Shown: one piece after another, positions 20,849 to 32,005 of the stretch
Numbering within the stretch: the first letter of the stretch is position 1
How the letters are laid out: each line of letters starts with the position of its first letter
Origin: Tolypeutes matacus
Taxonomy: Eukaryota > Chordata > Mammalia > Cingulata > Chlamyphoridae
Assembly: GCA_026826555.1 (NCBI GenBank)
Contig: JAKSZT010053928.1
Coordinates: forward strand, 45,843,251 to 45,907,250
Length of the DNA: 64,000 nucleotides
Direction: 5' to 3'
Notes under the pieces: model-generated
What the model was told of the DNA's origin: nothing
What the model saw: only the letters and a program-made list of their open reading frames with translations
Databases searched by the model: none
Translations under genes and position numbers: made by a program

Positions 20849-22260
20849 TTCTACTCTGAAAACACGTGAAGTAGGCTAACATGGTGAATCCAGATGGCAG
20901 TTCTTTGTCTGCATATGTAAAGAGACATTTAGAAAAGGCTCTTTTTAAGTGTTTGATATGTCTATATTTATATATGTGATTTTTAAAAAGAAAATGGAAT
21001 GGCATATCTCTAATATTATCAGCCAGAAATGTCCACCCAGGTGTTAACTATATATTGCTTCTGACCAAACCTTGGATTCTTTTCTTCCTAGTACCCTATA
21101 TTAATGAGGCATATACTAGACTTTCTTTTTTGGAGTATTATGTTTTTCAGGGACTACTGGCTTACAGCTTTCACCCCTCAAGCCCAGCCAACATCTATTT
21201 GTAATAGGCGATTTTACTCCAAAAGCCTCCAGAAGTATCTCTAGTCTTTCTAGCAAATGTATAATGACTCTCAGTGCACAGGCTCCTACTGTGCATTCTT
21301 GCTCCATGTCCTGGATGGGGCAGCAGCAACCCTTCTTTGTTTATGTTCTGCCTTCAATTACTCTAGCTATGCGAGCTCCAAGCAGGGGCAGACAAGTTTG
21401 ATAGAAGGGGCTGGGAACATTTCCCACCCGACTCCCTCCCTTTACTTCAATGGGGGAATAAAGACTCAGAGGAGTCAGAGTGGGACAGATTTTCCACTAC
21501 ATAAAGAGAAGGAAAGAGGAAACAGGGTCCCAGTGGCCTCTTGCCAGGCCCCAGAAATGCACCAACCCTGGGAACTGGCCCCTCGCCAGCCTCCTGAGAG
21601 GCTGCTGACTTGGGAAAACGGGCTCTGTAGCTGCTGCCAAGAATGCAGACAATGGTCTTTTGGATATTTCACTTTTCAAAGTTTGGCTTTTGTTTTATTA
21701 TCACCAAAGGTAACATTTATTGGGCACCTATGAGCACATGCCAAAAGATAAAATGCATGATTGGAAGTCAGTGTAACTTCAACTGGGTGCAAACATCAGG
21801 GTCCTCATATAATATTTACGGCCGGCTTCTAATTAAGGCCTAATCCTTTGCTTGGCAGGTTGCTACCTTAGAGGCGAGAGTTGAGTGGTAATGAAACTTT
21901 TGAATTAAAGTTAGTTTTTAAGTGCTAAACTGAGCTGTAACATGTCACCTGAAAGGGCTGACATAAATGGAATTGGCTTATCCACTTGTCACTCAGTTGG
22001 AGAATGAGACACGGAACAAGTTTTCTGAAGGAGAGAGAGCAGGCAAGATTCAGCAGTGGTTTCAGGATAGAGTGGACCAGGCAAATATAGGCACGTTGTA
22101 CTGAGATGGAAAGATGAGGGCAATTACACACTCCTCAAGGTATATGATCAATGAATATGAAATGATGATGAGGGTGTTATTGAATGATCTGACGATCTTT
22201 AAAAAAACAACAACCCTAGGGCTTTCTGTTCCCATGAAATTTAGTGGTAATTACAATCAT
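20849..22260. other. unique non-coding stretch
   Basis: No gene recognised. The 158-codon plus frame at 21257-21733 has no domain. A MIR/L2-like scrap ('TAACATTTATTGGGCACCTA') lies at about 21709-21735. Confidence 0.45.
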
Positions 22261-22450
22261 AATAATTGCAACTAATACTACAGAGTATTTTCTATGTCCT
22301 GGATTCTGGACTTAAACATTTTATTTATATTAATTCATTCAACTTCCACAACTTTACAGGGAGGTTCTCTAATATCCCCATTTTATAGATGGAGAAACGG
22401 AGGCTCAGAAATTAAATAACTTGTTCAAAGTTACACAAGTAGTAAGCACC
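22261..22450 (-). mobile_element. MIR SINE remnant
   Basis: Antisense MIR: 'ATTAATTCATTCAACTTCCA', 'CAACTTTACAGGGAGGTTCT', 'CCCCATTTTATAGATGGAGA', 'GAGGCTCAGAAATTAAATAA', 'TTGTTCAAAGTTACACAAGT'. Well preserved core. Confidence 0.85.
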
Positions 22451-23504
22451 AAGGGATGTCTTACAGCAAAGCTCATGCTCCTATCACCTGCACCTCTGCA
22501 TGTATCAAAGCTAAGAAGCTGCAGGCCTCACTGTACTTGGTCCGTGAGATTCCTGGCTTCCCTTCCCTGTGACTGTGGAGATGGCGGCTTCCAGGATGCC
22601 ATCTTCTGGAGGGGTCCATGCCACAGCTTCAAAGGCCAGTTGACAATGGCTCATTCCAAAGCAGTTACCCCTCTGCTTGGGGCCCTTTAACTCAAATAAC
22701 AGTCTGACCACCCTCATGCATTGAAACCTTCCTCAGGATTGTGATGGGAAGAGGATTCGGATTCAAAGAAGAATGGAGAAAGCATCTCTGAGGGCATACC
22801 AGGAAGATGTGCAGGCTCTCGTCTTTGCCACTGCCGAGGCCCTCACAGCTCATTTTGAGAAAGTCCTCTTTATAACAATCCAGATTCATCCCAAGCATAC
22901 ATCAGGGGCTGATCTTTCTTCTTCCCAGAAAGATTACTCATGTAACAAAGGACTCACCAGAAAGATTTCTTTAAATAGCCTTTAATAAGTTTTAAATTGG
23001 ATTTACATTTTTTTTAATAGTTTGCAGTTGTAGTTTCCCAGAGAGCTAAACTTCCAGCATCAGACCTTTATTTTTGCGATGGAAAACAGATCACTGATGA
23101 TATTTTGGGCTTAAGCTCTTTCCCCAGGGCCTGGAGAATCTGCCATTGGGGAAAAAAGGGGGTCACAGCCAGGCTCCCAGGCCCTGCTTCTTCCCTGGCA
23201 GCATCTGTCTTCCTTCCCCCACAGCTGAAACAGCTCCAGTGGGGCTGAGGGCAGTCACTCTACAACGAAGGATGTATGGTATCCTATGGAGAATCCAGCA
23301 CCATTCGGACATTGGCAAATCTCTTCCGCATATCGGTGAAGGGCTTTTCTAGCATGTTGGTCTATAAAACTTCTACTCTCTTTGCAAATTATATTTGTTC
23401 AACATTTATTCTTAGACATATTACAGGGCCCAACCTTTTGGATAAGTGAAAGAGAAAGCAGAAAAGGGGGTGGTTAACCAAGATGTAGATTATGGGCCAT
23501 AGGT
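22451..23504. other. unique non-coding stretch
   Basis: No gene or named repeat recognised. Frames of 68-89 codons only. Confidence 0.45.
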
Positions 23505-23554
23505 GTGTTGGGCACTACGTAGGCCCATTATCCATATTATATTTAATCCTTTAA
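23505..23554 (-). mobile_element. MIR fragment, outer piece
   Basis: 'TTGGGCACTACGTAGGCCCA' followed by 'TTATATTTAATCC' looks like the 3' part of an antisense MIR, cut off where the L2-like segment begins. Possibly the other half of 23640-23805. Confidence 0.45.
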
Positions 23555-23640
23555 TTGACAAGTATTTATTGCATTCTCTTCTTTACAGAATTCTGTGGGT
23601 GAACGAGACAGCTGATGTGCTTTCCTTCTCGTGGAGTGCA
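23555..23640 (-). mobile_element. L2 LINE 3' end remnant
   Basis: 'TTGACAAGTATTTATTGCAT', then 'GGGTGAACGAGACAGCTGAT' and 'GTGCTTTCCTTCTCGTGGAG' follow the antisense L2 3' order. Confidence 0.55.
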
Positions 23641-23805
23641 TTTTCAAATAATTCTCTGAACAACCCCATGAAGCATGTACTGTACTTCTCATTTTACAGG
23701 TGTGGAAACTGAGACTCATAGAGGTTTAAAAACTTGCCCAAAGGCATTTAAGTTAGTAAGGGTTGACACTGACTTTCAGAACCAGAACCAGGTCTGACGC
23801 TCAGC
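23640..23805 (-). mobile_element. MIR SINE remnant
   Basis: Antisense MIR: 'CTGAACAACCCCATGAAGCA', 'CATTTTACAGGTGTGGAAAC', 'TGAGACTCATAGAGGTTTAA', 'AACTTGCCCAAAGGCATTTA', 'CAGAACCAGGTCTGACGC'. Confidence 0.8.
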
Positions 23806-24225
23806 TTGGTCTTGGTTTTCCTACACTCTGTACGATTTGCAACACTCAATTATGGACCCTCTTTATATTTCTTTGGTCATGGAATGTTGTCTGGAAATAA
23901 CCACAGTACTTGTTGCAAATGAGCAATTAACCAGCATGAGTCTGACTCTAATAGGTCAGGAAGTTAGTTAATCCCTTTTCCTGTGTGATTACCAGAGCCC
24001 AATGGAAAAATGGAAAATTTAAGTATTATTAGTGGAAGCTCAGTGATACCAGCTACATGTCTGACATTGAGTCCTTTGCCCAGAGAGGCTCCAAGTTAAT
24101 GAGAGCTGCCCCTTGGATAAGTAGATTGCTGCAAGGTGTCTAGGAACAGCCGCTCCTTTTGAAAGGAAAGCAAAACCGGCTAATAGAAACTTCATAAAGT
24201 GTCATAAAAATGTTCAAAGCTCTGC
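23806..24225. other. unique non-coding stretch
   Basis: Nothing recognised. Confidence 0.45.
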
Positions 24226-24305
24226 TACTAAACTAGCTTTGTGCCCTGATCAAATTCTTTAACCATTCTTGGGCCTCTGTTTTCTTCAGGGTTTATGTAA
24301 GGATA
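24226..24305 (+). mobile_element. MIR SINE remnant
   Basis: Sense MIR core: 'GCTTTGTGCCCTGATCAAAT', 'TCTTTAACCATTCTTGGGCC', 'TCTGTTTTCTTCAGGGTTTA', 'TGTAAGGATAAAGGG'. A possible continuation at 24420-24480 is too worn to include. Confidence 0.55.
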
Positions 24306-25504
24306 AAGGGACACAAGAGCAAAAAATAAAAAAAATCTTTTGAGCAAGTTAAAAGTCATATTCCAATAACAATGAGAACTAGCATGCATTTGCCTCAGTA
24401 GCAGGGGCTCAGCTTGCTCACTGCCAGACCCCCAGTGCCTGATAGAGGGGAGCATTCAACAGTGTCTCATCAGTGACTGGATGAGCAGAAGAAAGAACGA
24501 ATGATAGCCATCCCCATAATGATGTGAAAGCAAAGTATTATTACCGACTGCTAGTGGGTTTTGTTCCTTTTGTGTAACCCTCACAATACCACATTAAGCC
24601 TTATTCTAGCAAGTACTGGGAGAGAACCACTCACTTTTGACTAAATAACCAAAGGTGCCCTGCCACTGAGGACTGAAGCTGTTTCTGTCCATTCTCAGAT
24701 GTCCAAGAAACAGGTTCACCCATCTGGTTGTAAGCTAAGATCACTTCACGTGCCTGCCATTACAGAAGCAAGGAAAAGGGGCCAACCATATCCAAACCCC
24801 ACCTCCACAGGGGGCTCTGTTTAACATACCTTCATTTCTTAGGCGCACTTGGAAGCTTACCATTCGTTCATCCCTTCTTCAAAGGTTTATTGAGCACCTT
24901 ATGTGCGCAGGCACTGTGTTTTGTTAAAATCTTTAAAAAATATTGCTGTTCTTAAAAATATAGTATTTTTAGGTTCTTGGGATTCCTGCAAAGCTTCCTT
25001 CAGTGCTTCTGCAGGGAGCCACCAAGAAGGAAGTTACAGAGGGCTCAAAGTAGGGCCTGTGAAACACTGAGCCCAGGAGTCTTTCCCTCCTTTCTGATCC
25101 TCTTTGAATATCAAGATTATAATAGAGATGCATGACTGAGTTGGTCTTGAGACTGATACAACTTTGTAGGGATAGGCAGTGATTCTTTGGTCAAGGGGAG
25201 AAGAGAGAAGAAAGATGATCAAATGATAAAACGCACACACACGCAGTAGAGGACTGCCTTCCAATAAATGGATCCAATTTCCTATCTGCTTTCCTGGCCC
25301 CTCAGAAGGGAGTCAGCATATATTTAGTGGCCCTGAGTGAAAAAGGATCAAATGGCCCATAACATCTGCATGGAGGAGAGTTAGCAAAGAGACCTAGTGT
25401 ACTGTATTACCTGCCCTCCTCCAAAACTGGATAAATCTAGTACATTTGGGCAAAGTTACATATGAACCAGATGAGGGTTTGTGCCAATTGACACAGACAG
25501 AACA
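24306..25504. other. unique non-coding stretch
   Basis: No gene recognised. A MIR/L2 scrap ('AAAGGTTTATTGAGCACCTT') lies at about 24881-24920, and a short CA run at about 25232-25245. Confidence 0.45.
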
Positions 25505-25519
25505 GTCCATGGAGTTTTG
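25505..25519. repeat. left target-site duplication of the LTR-like retrocopy
   Basis: GTCCATGGAGTTTTG, repeated exactly at 25856-25870. Confidence 0.8.
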
Positions 25520-25855
25520 TTTTCTTTTTTTTAAATTGGACTAGTAAAATGAATTTATTTGGGAAATGAGAGAAAGACAGAAATACACACCAATATTTGG
25601 TGCAGGCTGCTCTAGGCACAGAGAATGAGCTCTGCCTAGTGTTACTGCCTTTTAAACTGTTAATTATTCCACCCCCTTGCTAATGATAAGGGGATAGGCC
25701 CCAGCAATTATTGGTTACCCCACCTATGATGGGGGCCAGTGGTAGGGCTTTTTGGAATATCCAGGGCCAAGAGGAGGTCCCAGAAAGGGAAACTGGGACC
25801 GCAAGGTTAAACTCAAGGTCCCAGTGAGGTTTTGCAGCTATATTGTCTGCAAGTG
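25520..25855 (-). mobile_element. retroposed 3' end of an LTR-element transcript (U3-R plus poly-A)
   Basis: On the minus strand the 336-bp unit has, in order, a CCAAT box (complement of 25710-25714), a TATA-like TTTAAA (25651-25656), and about 95 bases later AATAAA (complement of 25554-25559), followed 21 bases on by an A-rich tail (complement of 25520-25532). Exact 15-bp direct repeats flank it. Promoter-then-polyA order is typical of a retroviral LTR U3-R, but an LTR integrated by its own integrase would have a 4-6 bp duplication and a U5 part. A poly-A tail plus a 15-bp duplication instead indicates L1-driven copying of an RNA ending at the R/U5 border. No coding sequence is present. I cannot name the retroviral family; a processed copy of another short RNA is the alternative. 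Confidence 0.65.
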
Positions 25856-25870
25856 GTCCATGGAGTTTTG
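25856..25870. repeat. right target-site duplication of the LTR-like retrocopy
   Basis: Exact copy of 25505-25519. In element orientation the target reads TCTC/AAAAC, compatible with L1 endonuclease cutting. Confidence 0.8.
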
Positions 25871-26565
25871 AGATATTGGGGAAACTTCAGGCCTGACCCC
25901 AAAGCAGCAGGTACTGCAAGTTATCACAAATGGGAGAAGTGAACAGATACTCCAAACCCCGGCGAGAGCTGCTTCCCTAGGGAGCCTTGTGGTTCGTGTG
26001 CTTTTCAAAGGACTTGGATAGTCCCAGGAGGATGGGAAAATGATAAGGTGCCATGTGGTGCTATTTCTCAAAATTAATTATCTGAGTTATTTCATGGAAA
26101 ATTGAAGAGTAAGTTTTCTCACTTAAATGGGATTCACCATCATCTGTGACAATGTACAAATTTCTCCTTTAGGAAAGTTACTGGCTTAGGCATTTTCAAT
26201 ATTAACCAGGGTTAGATCTGAACTGCAGGACTAGTCAAGTCAAGATTTCTGTGTCTATATTCTTTGAGTACACATGTCACTAATAAATTGACCAAATAAA
26301 TGAATAAACACAACTGTAATTCTTTGTATATGGTTAAATTGTTGGAGCTCTCTATTTGTGTTCTAAAAAGGCAAAAAGAAAATATATGTGATTAGTAAGG
26401 TGAAATTAAATTTGCAGGAATCTCATTTAAAAATCTATCTTTGGGGGTCTAAGTTTTAGTACTTCTTTTTGATAGCTCAATTATTAAGCTTCCTTAGGCT
26501 GATACAACAAGGGATAGTTAAGGCTCTACCTGTATAATTACACTTAGGTAGATTGATTGTATTGG
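25871..26565. other. unique non-coding stretch
   Basis: Nothing recognised. Confidence 0.45.
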
Positions 26566-26690
26566 ATTATGAGCCTGACCAGCTCACTTAGATCATGAGT
26601 TTCTATAGGACAAGGTATTTGTAGCCATCATTCCCATGTCCCCAGCATATGGCACAGTTGCCAACACATGAGGAGCTCAGTAAATGCTGG
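26566..26690 (+). mobile_element. L2 LINE 3' end remnant
   Basis: Sense L2: 'ATCATGAGTTTCTATAGGAC', 'ATTCCCATGTCCCCAGCATA', 'TGGCACAGTTGCC' and 'GAGCTCAGTAAATGC'. Confidence 0.65.
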
Positions 26691-26850
26691 GGGAGCGAGT
26701 TGCTCAGCGGCTGTGGGCTCTGTGGAAACCTGCTGGTCCCAGCTTGGTCACTAAGTGGACAAGTCACTCTGGGCAAGTCTCTTTTCTCCTCTGAGCTTCA
26801 GCTTCACCTTTTCATCTGTGCAATCAAGAGGTGGGGATGGATGAATGGTC
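26691..26850 (+). mobile_element. MIR SINE remnant
   Basis: Sense MIR: 'GCTTGGTCACTAAGTGGACA', 'AGTCACTCTGGGCAAGTCTC', 'CTCTGAGCTTCAGCTTCACC', 'TTTTCATCTGTGCAATCAAG'. Lies directly after an L2 end. The 118-codon frame at 26649-27005 covers L2, MIR and L2 and is an artefact. Confidence 0.7.
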
Positions 26851-26864
26851 AAGTTCCTTGGAGC

Positions 26865-27000
26865 TCAATGACTGCAATATCAAGTGTCTACCCATGGGCG
26901 AGGCCCTTTGAGGAATACCAAAGATGGAAAAAAACAAGGTTCCAGACATCAAAGCGTTCTGGGTGTAGCTATAAAGATAGAATTACAAGAACTGATAAAG
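26865..27000 (-). mobile_element. L2 LINE 3' end remnant
   Basis: Antisense L2: 'AAGTGTCTACCCATGGGCGA', 'GGCCCTTTGAGGAATACCAA', 'GGTTCCAGACATCAAAGCGT', 'AGATAGAATTACAAG'. Worn. Confidence 0.5.
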
Positions 27001-27129
27001 TGTAAAAGACCCCCCTCCCCTGTGTGGCATTTAAATAAGGGGTAAAAGAGGAAATGTCTAATTTTGTAATTGTAGGCATCAGTGAACAGGGAGGAAAAAG
27101 ATCTTAAAGGAAAAGAAATCTATGCTATG

Positions 27130-27292
27130 AATATTTCACTCCCACAAGAAACTTAAAGTTTTGGACATAGATAATAGTGAGGGATGCACAACACTGTGAA
27201 TTTAATGATTGCCCCTGAACTTTACACTTAAAAAGGGTTAAATGGCAAGTTTTATGTTATATATATTTGATCCCAATAATTTTTTAAAAAAA
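27130..27292 (+). mobile_element. L1 3' end fragment (L1MA/L1MB-like)
   Basis: Carries the typical L1 terminus: 'GGATGCACAACACTGTGAAT', 'GCCCCTGAACTTTACACTTA', 'GGGTTAAATGGCAAGTTTTA', 'TGTTATATATATTTGATCCC' and 'AATAATTTTTTAAAAA'. Confidence 0.75.
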
Positions 27293-28392
27293 TTCTTATA
27301 AAGGTATCCCTGAGGAAAATTCACAATTAGATAATCTGCACTGATATCTGAGAATGAGTTCTTTGCTTAGATTCCTTTCAAACGTGTCAATAAACATTAA
27401 GTTGGTTTGTAATCCTAGCTTAGTATTCAGACTCCTCGCTTTGCCCCAGCGCCATCCTGTTGATTTTACAATCAGTTTTAGGATTCTGTGGTGCCGAGGC
27501 CACTGTTGCCTCATTAGGATGTGGCCATCCCTGTTGACATTTTGATATTTGAGATAAGTTATTGCCATATCTGGTTTGCAGACCTCCCAGGTGAGTTGTC
27601 CCTAAGAAATCTGCTGCTTTCCAAAATCCTGCTACAGAAAGATGTGTGTCTGCAGAGCTTTGTGTGTGATCCGATGAGCATGCTGGTGTTGTAAATTAGA
27701 AGGTAAAGTTTTGTCAAAAGTTGGACTTCGGTGAACTCCAATCAGGCTGAATAATTGGTAGACTTCACCCATGTGGAAGACTGTGTAAATGACTGAATAT
27801 TTTTTTTAAAGGATTGTAGCATACATCTTTTCAAATTTATATTATAATTGAACTAACAGTCAATAGCATTTTTCTTCAGTTTGCTTTGAAAAATAAATAA
27901 ATCCTTTGGTCTGGACATGGCTTTGCAAGTCTAAAATCAGTCATCCAAGTTCTTAAAGGCAGCATGTCCTTTACATAAGATTCTGTTTTTGCTGTATGAT
28001 GCCTTCAACTCAGCAGATTTCACATAGAAAAATCAGACATTTCTGGGTAATCAAGTCTGTACTTATAGATGTTTTCAGTCTCTAAACCTTTAGAGAAACA
28101 ATTTGAATATGGCTTTGGGTCAGAAACAAGTTAAGGTCCATTCTCTACCTCAGAAAATCGAGGAACCTAATAAATAAGAATATTTTGGCTCCTGTGTCCC
28201 ATTTTCTAGGCAGTGAGTCCTATCTCATTTTTGTGGTATGCCCCTCATGAGGTGGCAAGAAGTTGTGTCCACCTGGCAATGGTTTCATTGCATGACCTTT
28301 GGAAAATGTGTTTAAGAGATGCCATCTGCATTTTGAGAACCTGCATAAGGTTGAGACAGAATGACCTGGGTATTTCCCTCTCATGATATTAG

Positions 28393-28423
28393 TTTAACTT
28401 GCAAACAAACTTTGCAAGTTAAA
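28393..28423. repeat. perfect 13-bp inverted repeat, 5-base loop
   Basis: Left arm TTTAACTTGCAAA (28393-28405), loop CAAAC, right arm TTTGCAAGTTAAA (28411-28423). All 13 pairs are exact. The sequence is unrelated to the hairpin at 20516-20547. Confidence 0.95.
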
Positions 28424-29020
28424 TATTCATCTCACCCCCAGGTAACAGAAAACTTTTCTTACTGACTAAAAGCTGGCACATTTAGCCAATTTGGTACTGG
28501 ATCTCAAACCAAAACATAGCCATATTTCCTTTTGTATAACCCTCTATGTGACTTTGGCCACAACCATGTAAGTTGCAAACAAAAAGATAAAGCCATTGGC
28601 ATCTGGCTGCTCTATCCACTAACTAGAACATTACTGATAACTGATAACTTCATAGTGTTAAAGAGCTCCCTATTTCCTATGCAAAGAAAACCATCTTGGG
28701 TTGGCAACCTGTATTAGAGCTCAAAAAATATTGTCAATCAGCAAGTTCCTTGACTCAAGAGATCACTGACCAGGGCATGACTGCTAGATTCCAGAAAGGA
28801 CTGTGTTATGCTTAAAGTCATAAAACAATGTCTCTGTGTACACCAAGTTAATGAACTATCAAAGTTTTCGAGATAATCAGGTCAAGATTTAGCCTGTGAG
28901 GTGATCACCTCTTGATGAAAGAGTATAAACTCCTTCACCTCCACTTGACCTTTGGGTCACACAGCTGAACACAAGACACATGGTGAAAATCACTTCCTTC
29001 TTTTATAGTCTTTTTGCTGC

Positions 29021-29070
29021 TTTTCTCCCCTCTCCTCCCCTTTCCCTCCCCCTCCCTTCTCTATTCCCTA
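29021..29070. repeat. pyrimidine-rich run
   Basis: About 50 bases of CCCTCT/CCCTTT units with few purines; low complexity. Confidence 0.75.
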
Positions 29071-29265
29071 CACATTCTGTCTAATTGCGTGTAAATACAA
29101 ATACTCTGAAAGGAATCAATGAACTTATCTAGACCCCACTTTTTAAGGAATTTGCTCACCCATAAAGCTGTTGTCTCTCTTAACTTACTTTCCAAAATAT
29201 GAAGTTCTGAAAACTATCACTTGATCTTCAAAACTTAAAGCAGAGCTCTCAAAGCTGACTATTTG

Positions 29266-29457
29266 CAGGGGTTCTTAACAAAGGGTCCATGAGGTTGAAT
29301 TGAAATTCAAAAGGACATTATTCTTGTGGGGACGTGTTGGTGCGGGTGTGATATATTTCTTAAATAATACACAGTATAGTGTGACTTAGTAAGGGGTTTG
29401 TGTTTTTCACCTGACTGGCAAAGGGGTCCGTGGAACAAAAAAGGTTAAGAATCCCTG
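29266..29457 (+). mobile_element. hAT-like MITE with terminal inverted repeats (copy 2)
   Basis: Begins CAGGGGTTCTTAAC and ends GTTAAGAATCCCTG, an inverted pair with 13 of 14 positions matching. Internal blocks 'GGGTCCATGAGGTTGAATTG' and 'GGCAAAGGGGTCCGTGGAAC' followed by AAAAAAGG are typical of a mammalian hAT-type MITE. About 192 bp and apparently full length. The flanking 8 bases (ACTATTTG and ATTTACAG) are not a clean duplication. Confidence 0.7.
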
Positions 29458-30842
29458 ATTTACAGAAACAGCCTCAAATTGGAGGTATATGTCATTTATG
29501 ATTTTTTTTTTTCCTGACAAAAACCTAAATCACTGAAACCTGGCATGAAATTTGAAAGGTTTATTCTCTCTGAGAAGCCATGAGATCAGAAAAGTGGAAA
29601 AGTTCAAAGATGAAAGGTTAACTTAAATATCTGAATACATATTAGATATAAGCACAGCTCTGGGGACCAGTATTTGCTCATTTTTAACATTCCAATGTGT
29701 ATTACCTGAGGTCCTTTCTCTCTCTCTGAGGACATAGAGATAAAATACCCTGTGGTTACTTCTCTATTATTTATCAAAGACAAAAGTCTGTATCTGAGCC
29801 TAATTAGCTCCGCTTTCAACGTCTTGTTTTCCTTCTTTTTCTTTGGTCACAGTCATATATAAAATTTAGGAACAATGAAATTGCCCAAGGAATAAACAAA
29901 CCTTTTGAAACTCTAAAAAAAACCTTCCACCTGGTTCACCCTGCTCAGAGGAAAGGACAGACAGCAGACCTGCTGCTCTTTGAAGCAGTCCTTTAGAGAG
30001 GAAAAGTTCCCTGTGTGACAAGGTGCTTTATGAACATCCACAGAGTAGTGGAGTAAAGTGAGATGATGGTGGACCACTGTTAGCATTCTGTTGCCTCCAT
30101 GTAATCTTCCTAATGGGGTACTCTGTGGCTAGAGTTGGGTGTGAAAGTCTTTTTGCACGAGCATCTTAGTCCCATTCATACTGAAACCTGGCATGCCATG
30201 GAACTCTCAGGCAGAAAGCCATAGCAACCAGGCTTAATATCTATGTTCAAAACAGTTTCCTTGTAATTAGAGGAATATTAAGGAAACAGAGTTTCTGCCT
30301 CATTTTGGCCAGAGCTCAAAGATGATAGACTATGTTGTCATAGGTTTTTATCTTCCCTGTCTCTTAAATCAAAATTTGACGGTGTTTTCTCCTTAAATAT
30401 AGATGATGCCATTCTGATAGTTGGGAAATAAATGTGTTCCGTCAAATTGTCAATGCTAATCTTTTAAAATTGGCAATTGCCTTAGCTCAGTTATATGCTC
30501 TATAACCCTATCAATCTGTATAGTGCTTGGTTTCCATGGGAATAAGCCTTGCACATTCATTCAGCCCAGAATATGAATTAATTCAGGAGGTTGCATTTGT
30601 CCTGACAGCACTAAGCAATTCTCCTGGTAATTAGAAATACAATCTTTGTTTTTTTCTGGGTTTCATTGTTGTTTTTCAAATATCTAATCTCATTGTGCCT
30701 ACTTTCTGCAAGTAGTTCTTTACAAAGATAGGAAAATTTTTTATACAACTTCTTTGACTCCATCATAAAGAACCTCTCTCTTTCCCTCTTCTCATATGCT
30801 GTTCTAATTTTTCCAAATAGATGACAAGTTGCAATTCTGATA
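29458..30842. other. unique non-coding stretch
   Basis: About 1.4 kb with a T13 run near 29500. No gene or named repeat recognised. Confidence 0.45.
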
Positions 30843-31015
30843 CAGTGGCTTCAAACCTGAGTATGCATCAGAATCACTTGGAAGGCTTGTTAAAACACAG
30901 ATGGCTGGCTCCTCCCTCAGAGTTACTGAATCAGCAGGTCTGAATTTGCATTTATAGCAAGCTCCCTGGTGATACTGATGGTGCTGGGCTGGAGACACAG
31001 TTTGGGAACCACAGG
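30843..31015 (+). mobile_element. MER5A/B hAT MITE
   Basis: Starts CAGTGGCTTCAAAC and continues 'TGCATCAGAATCACTTGGAA', 'GGCTTGTTAAAACACAGATG', 'GAGTTACTGAATCAGCAGGT', 'CTGAATTTGCATTTATAGCA', ending 'TTTGGGAACCACAG'. Nearly full length with a small internal loss after the 'CAGGTCTG' block. Confidence 0.85.
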
Positions 31016-32005
31016 CTGAGTCAATGTTAGTTTGCCACAACTGGGACTATGCTCCTTTATGAGCCTGGTAACTTTTACTTTGTAATTGGAGGATGGAATT
31101 CTAGTCCCATTGGGGGGCCGTATAGCTCAGAAAGCATGTTTGGTACTGTCCTAAATTTTGTCAGATTTATTTCTTATTATTTTGATTATGTGAAAATTAC
31201 ATGTGAAATGAAGAGGACTGGACAATTAGTTTTACAGGTGGTCAGGAAAAAAGAGATCAGTGAGCTAGAGGACCCAAGAAGACTTTGGAAAACTACTTTG
31301 GACTAGTGCTGACTGTGAGGGCTAGTAGGAAATGTAATTTTAATAAAGCAGGTAATTTTCAATTGGAAATGAACAAGTAGCCCCAGCATGGGTTCAAGAG
31401 GGTTCACCCACACAGTGAACTGTGTCCTGGATGAGTAAGGTTTCCATATCTCCTGCAAGGCTTCTTCGTGCTGTAAACAAAGATTCAACAAGATCAGGCC
31501 TGATTCGTTAAACAAGTTGTGTCTGTAGTGTCAAAAATGTTGACCTTGTTTGCTAATATCATTATCTCCAAAAGTAGATGATGTTGGATATATTTGACTG
31601 AAGCATTAACAAAGTAAAAAACAAAAAACAAACAAAATAACCAAAAAACCCCACCTCGTAGCCTTCAATAACTGTCAGGTTTTGTACATGTTCCTGGCTT
31701 TAATAAACCTCTGAATAAACACAAGATCTGTCAAAGCAAGCATGTTAGTTTAATTTGGATCTTAAGACTTCACAACATTGTATAAATGAGGTATAAAATT
31801 TTGCCAAAGAGTCACCAACAAGGAAATGTTTTACTGTTTTTATACTTGAAATATAATGTTTAGCTGGTAATTCTACCCTGGTCTTCTACTAGTTACACCA
31901 CCCAGAAGTATTTATTCCTAGGTGTGACTAACTAAATGCCCACCTTCCCTATCTATGTCCATGTGTCTGGATTAAATCCTCCTACATTATTCTGTTTTTC
32001 AATAG
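31016..32005. other. unique non-coding stretch
   Basis: No gene recognised. Contains an A/C-rich run at about 31615-31656. Confidence 0.45.

Larger units (their letters stand above)
27293..29265. other. unique non-coding stretch
   Basis: About 2 kb with no recognised gene or named repeat, apart from a perfect hairpin at 28393-28423 and a C/T-rich run at about 29021-29070. Opposed frames of 60-90 codons near 27300-27740 have no domain. Confidence 0.45.

Noticed and set aside
21257..21733. 158-codon plus-strand frame as a gene
   Set aside because: No recognisable motif, opposed by minus-strand frames of 60-65 codons, and no exon-like borders.
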